NCBI RefSeq assembly: GCF_013359725.1
Contig: NZ_JABFMW010000010.1
Span: forward strand, 55,671 to 119,670
Direction of reading: 5' to 3'
Length of the DNA stretch: 64,000 nt
Origin: Pseudarthrobacter sp. C4D7
GTDB taxonomy: Bacteria; Actinomycetota; Actinomycetes; Actinomycetales; Micrococcaceae
Shown here: positions 1 through 9,858 of the stretch, piece by piece
Numbering within the stretch: the stretch's first letter is position 1
How the letters are laid out: each line of letters starts with the position of its first letter
The notes under the pieces: generated by a model
The model's input: only the letters and a program-made list of their open reading frames with translations
Database searches by the model: none
What the model was told of the DNA's origin: nothing
Made by a program: the position numbers and the translations under genes

Positions 1-39
1 GACACCACCCGTGGAGCGCGCAGCGCTGCGACAGGGTTA

Positions 40-525
40 CTAGTGCGAGTGTTCAGCATGGCGAAAAGGCACGGGCATGACGCGTTCCTGGCGGGTGTAG
101 GGCACGGCGTTGTGGATGAGGTAGTCCTCGACGGTGTGGTCGTAGGCGCACACCATGGCAGCCGCCCCGTACTCGCTGTCCGCGTCGAAGAATTGTGCCT
201 GGAGGTGGCGGTTGCCCAGGGAGTGCGCGGTGACTCCCATGTCGTGGATGGTGCGGGGTGTGATGACCAGGACGTCGGTGGGGAGGACGGAGACCACGAT
301 CATGTTGGTGTCGGTGACGTGGAGGATGTCACCGTCGCGGAGGTCGCCGGAGCCTGCGGGGAGGCGGATGCCGATCTCGTTGCCGTGGTCGGTGGTGGCC
401 CGCTGGATGCGCTTGACCAGTGCGGCGCTGGGCAGGACGACTTTTTCGCGGTGGAGGCCGGAGTAGGCGGCGGGGTCAGTGCCCGGCAGGTCGTGGAGGT
501 TGCCGAGAACTCGTTCGATGATCAC
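40..525 (-). CDS. ureE: Urease accessory protein UreE (nickel metallochaperone)
   Basis: 161 aa. UreE binds nickel and delivers it to apo-urease in the cytoplasm during assembly of the dinuclear nickel centre, working with UreD, UreF and UreG. The N-terminal half (about 1-75) fits the peptide-binding domain and the C-terminal half the metal-binding domain. The protein ends in a short His-containing tail (H-A-E-H-S-H), a modest version of the His-rich tail of many UreE proteins. It starts at GTG, with GGAG about 9 nt upstream. It lies 17 nt downstream of ureC in the same operon. The remaining accessory genes (F, G, D) would be expected off the left edge of the window. Confidence 0.93.
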   Translation of the reverse strand: MIIERVLGNLHDLPGTDPAAYSGLHREKVVLPSAALVKRIQRATTDHGNEIGIRLPAGSGDLRDGDILHVTDTNMIVVSVLPTDVLVITPRTIHDMGVTAHSLGNRHLQAQFFDADSEYGAAAMVCAYDHTVEDYLIHNAVPYTRQERVMPVPFRHAEHSH

Positions 526-542
526 GTGGTTTCTCCGGATTT

Positions 543-2269
<1,727 letters not shown>

Positions 2270-2273
<4 letters not shown>

Positions 2274-2623
2274 TGGCCGTCCCCTTCCGTGAGCGGTCCG
2301 CGCTGGCGCGTGCCGCCGTCGAGCCTGCCGTTGACCGCATTGCTGAGCCCGTAGACCTCACGGGTCCCGGCCAGTTCGATCAGCCGCACACTCCGCGAAT
2401 CCCCTGGTTCAAACCTGGCCGCCGTTCCGGCGGGAATGTCCAGGCGCCGGCCGTGGGCCGCGTCCCGGTCGAAGGCCAGGGCAGCGTTGGCCTCGGCGAA
2501 ATGGAAGTGTGAGCCCACCTGGACGGGCCGGTCGCCGGTGTTGGTCACGGCTACCTCAATGGCTTCCCGGCCCACATTCGCGGTGATGGGTTCCGGCCGG
2601 AGGATGTACTCGCCTGGAATCAT
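2270..2623 (-). CDS. ureB: Urease beta subunit
   Basis: 117 aa, typical for a separately encoded bacterial beta subunit. It begins M-I-P-G-E-Y, the conserved UreB N-terminus, and carries the core H-F-H-F-x-E-A-N motif at about residues 41-48. It is a structural subunit of the cytoplasmic urease trimer of heterotrimers. ATG is preceded by AAGGAG at good spacing. It lies 11 nt after ureA and overlaps ureC by 4 nt. Confidence 0.97.
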
Positions 2624-2634
2624 TGCCGGGCTCC

Positions 2635-2937
2635 TTAGCGGATGGGGTTGTGGACGGTGACCAGCTTGGTGCCGTCCGGGAAGGTGGCCTCGATCTGGAC
2701 GTCGTGGATCATCTCCGGCACGCCTTCCATCACGTCGCCGCGGGTGAGCAGCGTGGTGCCGTAACTCATGAGGTCGGCCACGGTCCTGCCGTCCCGGGCG
2801 CCCTCGATCAGTTCATAGCTGATGATGGCCACGGCTTCGGGGTAGTTGAGCTTGAGGCCGCGGGACTGCCGGCGGCGGGCCAGGTCGGCGGCCACCACAA
2901 TCAGGAGCTTTTCCTGCTCACGCGGCATCAGATGCAT
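2635..2937 (-). CDS. ureA: Urease gamma subunit
   Basis: 100 aa, the standard length for UreA. The N-terminus [11 protein letters not shown] and the central [15 protein letters not shown] segment are family hallmarks. An upstream in-frame start would add 19 atypical residues. The ATG at 2937 is chosen because GAAGGGA lies just ahead of it and it gives the canonical N-terminus. It is the first gene of the urease operon, so its promoter should lie in the 114 bp before the LacI gene's stop codon. Confidence 0.97.
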   Translation of the reverse strand: MHLMPREQEKLLIVVAADLARRRQSRGLKLNYPEAVAIISYELIEGARDGRTVADLMSYGTTLLTRGDVMEGVPEMIHDVQIEATFPDGTKLVTVHNPIR

Positions 2938-3051
2938 GGGGTTCCCTTCGACGGCCTGCGGCGTGCTGCCAGCGTAAGCGGGCCACGTTTCCACCAGGTT
3001 TCAGGGATATCAACAAAAGCTGCGGAGCGGGAGGCGGAAGCCCCGGCGGGA

Positions 3052-4074
3052 CTACCCTGCCGGCGCCCCGGCGGGGGCAGAATCCCTGACCCTCAGTTCG
3101 AACCCGGCTTCCACGTGCACGCCCTGTTCTGAGGGCTCACGGCCCGCGATCCGGTCCAGCAGCAGGCTGACGGACCGCTCCGCGATCTCGTCCATGCCCG
3201 GCGAAATGGTCGTGAGGGACGGGGACGCGAACCGCGCTTCGTCGATGTCGTCGAAGCCGGCCACCGCCACGTCCCGGGGCACCTTGACGCCGCGGACCAG
3301 CAGTTCGTGCATGGCTCCCAGCGCCAGTACATCGTTCAGGCCAAAGACGGCGTCGAACTCCACACCCTTGTCCAGCAGCCCGGCGACGGCGGCGGCGCCC
3401 GCGTCGCGCCGCCATTCAGCGGGTGCAACGAGCTCAGGGTCGAACGGGATACCCGCGTCGGCCAAAGCACTCCGGTACCCGTTCAGGCGCAGGCCCGCGG
3501 TCCCCGCGGACTCCCCGGTGTTGGCCCCCACCACGGCGATCCGGCGGCGGCCGCTTGCCAGCAGGTGCGCGGTCAGCGCCGCCGCTGCTTCCGCGTTCTT
3601 CATGGTCACCAGGTCGAACCGGGGATCCATGATGTGCTCGCCCAGCATCACCATCGGTTTGATGCCCCTCCGCGCGGCAATGGCGTCCGCGTCCACCACC
3701 AGCGGCGTGAACAGCAGGCCGTCGGTGAGCTGGCGGAAGGTGCCTTGGAGCGCGCCAAGTTCGGCGGCGGCATCGGCGTCGGACTGCTCCACCATGACCC
3801 GGTAGCCGCGGCGGGCGGCAGCCTTCATCAGCCTGGACGCGAGCTCGGCGTAGTAGGGAGCGGAGAGGTCGGACAGGACCAGGCCCAGCATCGAGGTCTT
3901 GCCGGACCGCAGGCTGCGGGCGGTGAGGTTGGCCTCGTAGCCCAGCTCCGCGATGGCATCCTGCACCCTCTGTCTGGTGGCGGGCCGGATGAATTCGTAG
4001 TCGTTCAGGACGTTCGAAACGGTCTTGAGGGAGACCCCTGCCGCCCTCGCGACGTCGTTCATGGTGACTGCCAT
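3052..4074 (-). CDS. LacI-family transcriptional regulator
   Basis: 340 aa. The N-terminal LacI helix-turn-helix is clear (DVARAAGVSLKTVSNVLN, about residues 7-24), followed by the hinge helix region and a periplasmic-binding-protein-like effector domain (about 60-330). It should bind DNA as a dimer and respond to a sugar or related ligand. Its ATG overlaps the stop codon of the upstream repair gene (TAATG), implying coupled translation, with AGGAAAAG ahead of it. The nearby GH51 arabinofuranosidase has a LacI-type operator, so that gene is a reasonable target. The ligand is not visible from sequence. Confidence 0.92.
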   Translation of the reverse strand: MAVTMNDVARAAGVSLKTVSNVLNDYEFIRPATRQRVQDAIAELGYEANLTARSLRSGKTSMLGLVLSDLSAPYYAELASRLMKAAARRGYRVMVEQSDADAAAELGALQGTFRQLTDGLLFTPLVVDADAIAARRGIKPMVMLGEHIMDPRFDLVTMKNAEAAAALTAHLLASGRRRIAVVGANTGESAGTAGLRLNGYRSALADAGIPFDPELVAPAEWRRDAGAAAVAGLLDKGVEFDAVFGLNDVLALGAMHELLVRGVKVPRDVAVAGFDDIDEARFASPSLTTISPGMDEIAERSVSLLLDRIAGREPSEQGVHVEAGFELRVRDSAPAGAPAG

Positions 4075-4652
4075 TAACGTTCTTTTCCTGCCTTTGCCGC
4101 CGCCTTGGCAGCCTGCTTGCTGGCACGCACCTTCGCCAGGGATTCCGGATCCACGATGTCAGCAACCGACAGGTAGGCGCCCTCTTCCCCGTAATGGCCT
4201 GCGGCTTCGCGCCAGCCCGCTGCCGCGAGGCCCCGCTGCTTGCCCAGCAGGGCCAGGAAGATCTTCGCCTTCTGCTCCCCAAAGCCGGGCAGCGCCTTGA
4301 GCCGTTTCAGCACCTCGGCACCGTCCGGCGAGCCCTTGGTCCAGATGGCTGCGGCATCGCCGTCCCAGTCATTCTGGACGGCCTCGGCGAGCGCCTGGAC
4401 CCTGGCGGCCATGGAGCCCGGGAAGCGGTGGACGGCGGGCCGCTCCTTGAAGATTTCCACGAACGCCGCAGGATCGTGGGCTGCGACGGCGCCGGGCTCC
4501 AGCGACCCGAGCCGGGTCCGGATCTTCTCCGGCCCGGCAAACGCCGATTCCATGGTCACCTGTTGATCCAGCAGCATGCCGGTCAGGAGGGCGAAGTCGT
4601 CCTCACTCAACAACTTGTCCGCCGCGGGCTCGCCTGTGATGTGCAGTTCCAT
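4074..4652 (-). CDS. HhH-GPD-type base-excision DNA repair protein
   Basis: 192 aa. A helix-hairpin-helix signature is visible at about residues 118-135 (L-K-A-L-P-G-F-G-E-Q-K-A-K-I-F), as in the HhH-GPD DNA glycosylase superfamily. The C-terminus is rich in Lys and Ala and could contact DNA. I do not see a canonical catalytic Asp in the expected spot, so glycosylase activity is unproven. The start at 4652 is chosen over ATG codons upstream because GGGAGG sits about 9 nt before it. For the next ATG upstream (4661) the same GGAGG would touch the start codon. It is co-transcribed with the LacI gene through a TAATG overlap. Confidence 0.82.
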   Translation of the reverse strand: MELHITGEPAADKLLSEDDFALLTGMLLDQQVTMESAFAGPEKIRTRLGSLEPGAVAAHDPAAFVEIFKERPAVHRFPGSMAARVQALAEAVQNDWDGDAAAIWTKGSPDGAEVLKRLKALPGFGEQKAKIFLALLGKQRGLAAAGWREAAGHYGEEGAYLSVADIVDPESLAKVRASKQAAKAAAKAGKER

Positions 4653-4717
4653 GCCGTCCATCCTCCCATTCGGGGCCGCCGCCGGCATAAGGACCAGCCT
4701 GGGGAGTTTGCGCCGGG

Positions 4718-6244
4718 TCAGGACTCCACGGCAAGCCGGATCATGGACCAGGACACGGCCGGAAGCTCGGCGGTGAGCCGGCCGCCGTCCACGGCAACGG
4801 TGCCGTTCTCCGAAGGCAGGACGGAGGTGGAATCGTCGGCGCTGGCCTGCCAGTAGGGATCCTTGTTGGCGTAGGTGACGGCTTCCAGGACCCGCACCTT
4901 GCCCAGGCCTGCCACGGCCGCGTCCAAGGCAAGGGTGTCGGTGGCGGAACGGTTCACGGCGAACACCACGGCTTCACCCTGGTCCGCGTCGTAGGTGGCA
5001 ACGGCGGACAGGGCGGCAAAGCCGGGCGTCTTACCGCCGCTGACCAGCGGGGATTCGACCGCGAGCTGCAGTACGGTGCCTGCGGCGTACCGGGAGGTCA
5101 GGGCGAAGGGGTGGAAGGTGGTCTGCTTCCAGGACCTTCCGCCGGGCTCGGTCATGATGGGGGCGATGACGTTCACCAGCTGCGCCAGGCTGGCAGAGTG
5201 GACCCGGTCGGTATTCCGAAGCAGGGTGACCAGGAGGTCCCCCACCACCACGGCGTCCGCCACCGTGTAGGTGTCCTCCAGCAGGACAGGGGCCACCGGC
5301 CAGTCATTGCCGATGGGCACCTTGGATGCGTCGCGGCTCATGTGCCAGACGTTCCATTCGTCGAAGGAGATGTTCACCTGCCTGCTGGACTTCTTTACCG
5401 ACTTCACGTGGTCGATGTGGCTGACGATATCGCGGATGAAGGCTTCCATTTTGTGCCCGGCGGCCAGGTGTTCCTGAAGGTCGCCGAAGTCCTCGAAGTA
5501 CTGGTGGGCCGAAATCAGGTCCACCAGCTCATAGGTTTCCGTCAGGACCACGCGCTCCCATTCCCCGAAGGTGGACATGGTGGGCCCGGAGCTGCCGCAG
5601 GCCACCAGTTCCAGGCCGGGATCGATCATGCGCATGCCGCGGGCAGTGTCCGCGGCCAGCCGGCCGTACTCCAGGGCGTTTTTGTGGCCGATCTGCCAGG
5701 GGCCGTCCATTTCGTTGCCCAGGCACCACATCCTGATGCCGTAGCCGCTGGCCGCACCGTTGGTGCGGCGCTGCTCGGAGAGGGCGGTCCCGCCGTCGAT
5801 GTTGCAGTACTCCACCAGGTCCAGTGCCTCCTGCACGCCGCGGGTGCCCAGGTTCACGGCCATCATGGGTTCCACGCCGGCCTTGGCGGACCATTTGGCG
5901 AACTCGTCCACGCCCACGGTGTTGGGATCGGTGGAGTGCCAGGCCAGGTCCAGGCGCGCGGGACGCTTCTCCACCGGGCCCACTCCGTCCTCCCAGCGGT
6001 AGCCGGAGACGAAGTTTCCGCCAGGGTAGCGGACGGTGGAAACGCCCAGCTCCCGGGTCAGTTCCAGGACATCCGTGCGGAAGCCGTCCTCATCGGCGTC
6101 GGGGTGTTCCGGTTCAAAGATCCCGGTGTACACGCACCGGCCGAGATGCTCAACGAAGGCCCCGAACGTACGACGGCGGACGGGCCCTACGATGAACGAC
6201 GGATCGATGGTGATTTTTGCTGCGGCGGGTTCTGGCTGGGTCAC
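4718..6244 (-). CDS. Alpha-N-arabinofuranosidase, GH51
   Basis: 508 aa, typical of intracellular GH51 enzymes. It releases L-arabinose from arabinoxylan- or arabinan-derived oligosaccharides. The acid/base Glu is E178 (W-C-L-G-N-E-M-D-G-P-W) and the nucleophile is E296 (I-S-F-D-E-W-N-V-W), both in conserved contexts of the (beta/alpha)8 barrel. The C-terminal part (about 340-508) fits the accessory beta-sandwich. No signal peptide is seen, so it should act on imported oligosaccharides in the cytoplasm. It starts at GTG with GAGGA 8-9 nt upstream. A LacI-type operator lies directly before the ribosome site. Confidence 0.95.
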   Translation of the reverse strand: MTQPEPAAAKITIDPSFIVGPVRRRTFGAFVEHLGRCVYTGIFEPEHPDADEDGFRTDVLELTRELGVSTVRYPGGNFVSGYRWEDGVGPVEKRPARLDLAWHSTDPNTVGVDEFAKWSAKAGVEPMMAVNLGTRGVQEALDLVEYCNIDGGTALSEQRRTNGAASGYGIRMWCLGNEMDGPWQIGHKNALEYGRLAADTARGMRMIDPGLELVACGSSGPTMSTFGEWERVVLTETYELVDLISAHQYFEDFGDLQEHLAAGHKMEAFIRDIVSHIDHVKSVKKSSRQVNISFDEWNVWHMSRDASKVPIGNDWPVAPVLLEDTYTVADAVVVGDLLVTLLRNTDRVHSASLAQLVNVIAPIMTEPGGRSWKQTTFHPFALTSRYAAGTVLQLAVESPLVSGGKTPGFAALSAVATYDADQGEAVVFAVNRSATDTLALDAAVAGLGKVRVLEAVTYANKDPYWQASADDSTSVLPSENGTVAVDGGRLTAELPAVSWSMIRLAVES

Positions 6245-6262
6245 GAAAGCATCCTCGACTAG

Positions 6263-6281
6263 TTTTTACAACGTTATAGAA
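6263..6281 (-). promoter_or_regulatory. Putative LacI-family operator upstream of GH51 gene
   Basis: An AT-rich, imperfectly symmetric site is centred on AACGTT (6270-6275), with ACAACGTTAT as its core. The surrounding DNA is GC-rich, so it stands out. LacI-family sugar regulators typically bind palindromes with a central CG of this form. It sits about 20-35 bp upstream of the GTG start of the arabinofuranosidase, where bound repressor would block transcription. The likely binder is the LacI protein encoded at 3052-4074, but this is inference. Confidence 0.55.
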
Positions 6282-6538
6282 GACATTCTTTGCTGCCCCC
6301 GCGGCGCACGTCAAGGGGTGGCGGCACATTACTGAGGGCAGGACCGGGCGGGGCCCGGAAACCTCCAAAGGCTCCCCATCAGCGGCAATACCGAAACGGC
6401 ACGCGGGCTATGGGATCCAAGTACTACCTATTCGAAAAAACAGGTACCTCCTACGCATTCACCGGCGGGCGAAGGGCAATTAGGTTTTTCACAGAGACAA
6501 GACCTGCAGGCTCCCGGTACTTGCCTCACTAGGGGGGT

Positions 6539-7504
6539 GTGAGACTGGCAATGCACTATTCAGCACGTGCAGGCCGCCCGGATTTCCCGGTCCACAGGAC
6601 CCGGGTAATAAGCGGGGCCGGCGACGAGGAGTCCTTCGAGACCAAGGACTCTCCCCCAGCCGTCGCCGGCCCTCCCGCCCCTCCGCTCTCCCGGAGGGGC
6701 CACTCACCGCTGTCCGCAGTGGGCAATGCTGAACCTTCAACCGGCCGGAACACATCCCTCCTGCTGGACCTCGTCAACGGCGCACGGACACTCTCCGACT
6801 CCCTGGACCTGCTGGTGGCGGCATCGGCGGCGCACGTGCTCGGAACGGCAGGGATCGACGTCGGCTGCGGCCTGGTGCTTCACCAGCCCAAGCGCGGGCC
6901 CGCCATCACCGGCACCACGAAGGAGATCGTCACCCTGCTGGAATGGGAACAGGAGGCGGCCGAGGGGCCGGTCACCGACGTCTTGTCCGGGGGCCACCCC
7001 GTGGCGGTGCTCCAGCGGAACGGCGATTTCCGGTGGCGGCACTATTCCGGCCAACTCCAGTCGGCCGGCTTTGGCAGCGCCCTCGCAGTGCGGCTCCGCC
7101 TGGATGCCGACGTTCCCGCGGACGACGGCTTTCCCGGCAACAGCGAACTCGGACAGTCGCGGGCCGCCCTTGCGTTCTTCGCCCAGGATTCGAAGGCATT
7201 CCCGCTCCAGGCCATCGCAGAAGCGCGCTCTTTCGCGGTGCTGGCAACCAAGAGCCTCCAGATGGCCGTCAACCTGCACAGCGCCCGGTCGCTGGCCACG
7301 GACCTCCGCTCGGCACTGGACAGCCGTACCTCCATCAACGTGGCCTGCGGCGTGATCATGGCCCAGAACCGATGCTCCTACCAGGAGGCGTTCGCCATCC
7401 TGGCCAAGGCCTCAAGCCACCGGAACATCAAAGTGCGCAAGGTGGCAGAAGACATCCTGGACCGGCTGCCGGAAGGCGCGCCGCACTCGCACTTCGGCCG
7501 CTGA
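6539..7504 (+). CDS. ANTAR-domain protein with GAF-like sensor region
   Basis: 321 aa. The C-terminal 55-60 residues (about 253-312: LRSALDSRTSINVACGVIM, then a helix ending in A-E-D-I-L) match the ANTAR RNA-binding fold, which acts in transcription antitermination. The middle part (about 75-250) looks like the divergent GAF sensor region that usually precedes ANTAR in actinobacteria. The first 70 residues are Pro-rich and low in conserved character. The start is uncertain: GTG at 6539 directly follows AGGGGGG, while ATG at 6551 is about 13 nt away from it. It is a single gene divergent from the GH51 gene. Its RNA target is unknown. Confidence 0.8.
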   Translation: MRLAMHYSARAGRPDFPVHRTRVISGAGDEESFETKDSPPAVAGPPAPPLSRRGHSPLSAVGNAEPSTGRNTSLLLDLVNGARTLSDSLDLLVAASAAHVLGTAGIDVGCGLVLHQPKRGPAITGTTKEIVTLLEWEQEAAEGPVTDVLSGGHPVAVLQRNGDFRWRHYSGQLQSAGFGSALAVRLRLDADVPADDGFPGNSELGQSRAALAFFAQDSKAFPLQAIAEARSFAVLATKSLQMAVNLHSARSLATDLRSALDSRTSINVACGVIMAQNRCSYQEAFAILAKASSHRNIKVRKVAEDILDRLPEGAPHSHFGR

Positions 7505-7550
7505 CCCGCTGGCGGCCCACCGCGGACGGGACGCCTGGCGGGACAACCCC

Positions 7551-8336
7551 TCAGGACGCGAGCGTGCCCCGGGCTATGCTGACGCTGGAGTGGGCGGGGT
7601 TGCCGTCCATGGGTTCATCCGAGACGTCCACCACCGGGTACTGGGAAAGGTCCAGGCCCGCCGGCACCTGGAACGTCCCCGACGTGGAGTTCATGACGCC
7701 CAGGCTCACCAGTTTGGAGAGGTCCGGCGCAATCAGCCACACCTCCTGGTAGCCCTTGGCTTCATCCTTGTCCAGGCTGACCTCCAGGCTTCGTGAACCG
7801 TCCGCGGCTGCCACCACCTTGGCTGATCCTGCTGCGGAGTGCTGTGCCAGTGGGGTCAGTTGCGCCGCGGCCAATTCCTGCGGCTGCGGTGGGCGGTTGA
7901 AGGTCCAGACGGCTCCGAAGACCACCAGAACGGCAGCCGCCGCCGTTGCCAGCCACGCGCCGGGCCGCTGCCACCAGCCACCGCGGGCGCCGCCGCCCTT
8001 CGGCCGCGCGCCCCTGTTTGTCGGTGCCAGGGGGACAACGTTCGACGGCGGGACGTCCCCGGGGGCGGGCGCGTCGGCGGCAGTTGCCGCCAGCGGGTCC
8101 TCCAGGACTGATTCCCCGAGGCCAAGTTCGCGGTGGATTCCGGCCCAGACCCCGGGGCCGGGGACGGAAAGGTGGCTGGTGTCCGGCGTCGTCCGTACCG
8201 CTTCCACCGTGCGGCGCAGGGCTGCGTAGTCGGCAGCGCACTCGGGGCAGTCCAGGAGGTGCTCCCGCCCGGCCGGATCATCCCATTCGTCGTACAGGGC
8301 CAGGAGGCTCAACTCTTCCGGATCAAGATGCGGCAT
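7551..8336 (-). CDS. rskA: Anti-sigma factor, RskA type
   Basis: 261 aa. The N-terminal cytoplasmic part holds a zinc anti-sigma motif (H-x3-C-x2-C: E-H-L-L-D-C-P-E-C, about residues 26-34). One transmembrane helix follows at about residues 130-150 (WLATAAAAVLVVFGAVWTF), then an extracellular RskA C-terminal domain. Such proteins hold an ECF sigma factor at the membrane and release it after regulated proteolysis. The gene overlaps the 3' end of the sigma gene by 14 nt, a strong sign that the two are a pair. The inducing signal is unknown. In mycobacteria the SigK/RskA system controls secreted proteins and responds to redox state. Confidence 0.92.
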   Translation of the reverse strand: MPHLDPEELSLLALYDEWDDPAGREHLLDCPECAADYAALRRTVEAVRTTPDTSHLSVPGPGVWAGIHRELGLGESVLEDPLAATAADAPAPGDVPPSNVVPLAPTNRGARPKGGGARGGWWQRPGAWLATAAAAVLVVFGAVWTFNRPPQPQELAAAQLTPLAQHSAAGSAKVVAAADGSRSLEVSLDKDEAKGYQEVWLIAPDLSKLVSLGVMNSTSGTFQVPAGLDLSQYPVVDVSDEPMDGNPAHSSVSIARGTLAS

Positions 8337-8970
8337 GGTCTACCTCCAATCTGCTTCGTAGGTGCGTCAGGCTGCGCCGGATGTGGCTCTTGACCGTACC
8401 AAGGGGCAGGTCGAGTTTCCGTGAGATCTGTTCGTGCGTCAGGTCCTCGTAGAAGGCAAGCTTCATGATGGAGCCCTGGGGCTCGCCCAGCCGTTCCAGT
8501 TCCCCGTCCAGGAGCAGCCGGTCGGCCAGGGTCTCAGCGGCTTCCGTTCCCGCCCCGGCGTCTTTGGCTAGGCCGGCACCGGCGGCAGCGTGGGCCTTGC
8601 GGGCTTCGCGGGCGGACGACTGCTGGGCATCCGCAATGGCATTGCGGGTGATGCCGACGATCCACGCCGGGAGCCGTGCAACCTGCGGATTAAAGCTGCT
8701 GCGGGAACGCCATACCCGGATAAAGACCTCCTGGGTGACGTCGTCGGCCGCCGCGCGGTCCGCAAGGGAGCGGACGGCCAGCGTGTGCACCAGCGGCGCG
8801 AACTCGCGGTAGGCCGCCGCCAGGGCATGTTCATCACCGGACAGGAAGGAGGTTGTCAGCCCGTCATCCCATCCCGTGGAGGCGGCGCCGGAGAGCGTCA
8901 CAGGCGGCTCCCTCCCGGCTTCGGCGACGAGGTACATGGCGGGCCACCGGCCCTGCAGGAACTGGTTCAT
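8323..8970 (-). CDS. sigK: ECF RNA polymerase sigma factor, SigK-like
   Basis: 215 aa. Region 2 lies at about residues 45-110, with the -10 recognition helix (DDVTQEVFIRVWRSRSSF). Region 4 lies at about 150-205, with a helix-turn-helix (THEQISRKLDLPLGTVKSH). It directs RNA polymerase to its own promoter set. The first 40 residues are poorly conserved, and no Shine-Dalgarno is seen before ATG 8970. ATG 8937 is an alternative. It lies between the sortase and its anti-sigma gene, all co-directional, so the operon order is DUF4397 protein, sortase, sigma, anti-sigma. Confidence 0.92.
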   Translation of the reverse strand: MNQFLQGRWPAMYLVAEAGREPPVTLSGAASTGWDDGLTTSFLSGDEHALAAAYREFAPLVHTLAVRSLADRAAADDVTQEVFIRVWRSRSSFNPQVARLPAWIVGITRNAIADAQQSSAREARKAHAAAGAGLAKDAGAGTEAAETLADRLLLDGELERLGEPQGSIMKLAFYEDLTHEQISRKLDLPLGTVKSHIRRSLTHLRSRLEVDHAAS

Positions 8971-8982
8971 GGACGGACCGGT

Positions 8983-9744
8983 TCAGGCAGGGACTGCAGT
9001 GACAATCACATTGTCGCTGTAGTCCATCCGCTCGTCCAGCCATGTGCCGCCGCAGGTGACCAGCTTGAGTTCATGAGGCCCGGACCGCCTGAACAGCGAC
9101 GCGCCGTCAAACCTGTCCTTGGCCATCAGCTCCACCCGCACCACGCGGTATGTGACGGCGGGGGCGTCACCCCGCCCCACCCGGATGATGGTCCCGGCCT
9201 GGAGCGATTTCAGGGCAGAGAACGGAGCCCGGTCCGAGGTGGTGTCGATGTGCCCGGCGATCACGGCGGCGCCCTCGGCCGCGCCGGGGGCCGGCCCGAA
9301 GCGGTACCAGGCAGCACGGTCGAACACATCCGGGATTTCCATTGCTCCGCCGGCGGACACGCCCCCGGGCACCACCGGCATGTTGATGGCCGTGCCGGCC
9401 ACCGTAATCGACGTAGGCGCCGGCGAGGCTGGATTTGCGGCCAAGGTGGCCGGCCGGACCGGGATGGCCTCCTTCGCCGAACCGGCGGGGCCGGACAGGG
9501 CAGGGCCGGACGGGGCAGGGCCGGACGGGGCAGGGCTGGGAGCGGCCGTGACCTGCGGCGGCATGGTCACCGAAGCTGAAGGGGAGCTGGAAGCCGCCAC
9601 GGTGGACGAAGCCTGCCCTGACGTGGACGGCGCTGCGGCACCGCAGCCGGCAAGCGCCAGAGCGCCGGCCACCAGCGCCGCTGCCGTGCCGCCTCCGGTA
9701 CGCCGGCGGCGGAAGCCGCCCGTCGGCGTCGTGCGTGCATTCAT
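8983..9744 (-). CDS. Class F-type sortase
   Basis: 253 aa. Sortases are extracellular cysteine transpeptidases that join surface proteins to the cell wall. The catalytic triad is visible: H165 (V-I-A-G-H-I-D-T), C231 (L-V-T-C-G-G) and R239 (D-E-R-M-D-Y-S-D-N-V). The N-terminus has a basic start, a hydrophobic stretch and the string L-A-L-A-G-C at about 30-34. That could be a lipobox, so the enzyme may be lipid-anchored rather than held by a helix. A Pro/Ala/Ser linker (about 40-110) contains short S-G-P-A repeats. It lies just upstream of sigK and downstream of a likely surface-protein gene. Confidence 0.9.
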   Translation of the reverse strand: MNARTTPTGGFRRRRTGGGTAAALVAGALALAGCGAAAPSTSGQASSTVAASSSPSASVTMPPQVTAAPSPAPSGPAPSGPALSGPAGSAKEAIPVRPATLAANPASPAPTSITVAGTAINMPVVPGGVSAGGAMEIPDVFDRAAWYRFGPAPGAAEGAAVIAGHIDTTSDRAPFSALKSLQAGTIIRVGRGDAPAVTYRVVRVELMAKDRFDGASLFRRSGPHELKLVTCGGTWLDERMDYSDNVIVTAVPA

Positions 9745-9792
9745 GGCTGCCGCCTTCCCGAAGAAACATACCGGCTGATGACAAGTGGGTGC

Positions 9793-9834
9793 GCGCAGGG
9801 GCCCGTCCGCGGGATTGCGGCCGGACCCCTGCGC
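9793..9834. terminator. Hairpin between DUF4397 gene and sortase gene
   Basis: GCGCAGGGG (9793-9801) pairs perfectly with CCCCTGCGC (9826-9834). A further short inner stem (GTCCG with CGGAC) lies inside it. There is no U-run, as is common for actinobacterial terminators. It could reduce read-through from the surface-protein gene into the sortase-sigma genes, setting unequal expression within the operon. Confidence 0.45.
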
Positions 9835-9858
9835 CTCGTGGCCTTGCGGCCGGGCCGG

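Noticed and set aside
1..39. Start of the next urease accessory gene (ureF) beyond ureE
   Set aside because: Only 39 bp remain and no convincing start codon or ribosome site can be identified in them.
6290..6532. 80-codon plus-strand frame between the GH51 gene and the ANTAR gene
   Set aside because: It has no ribosome site or conserved character, and it runs through the AT-rich regulatory region.
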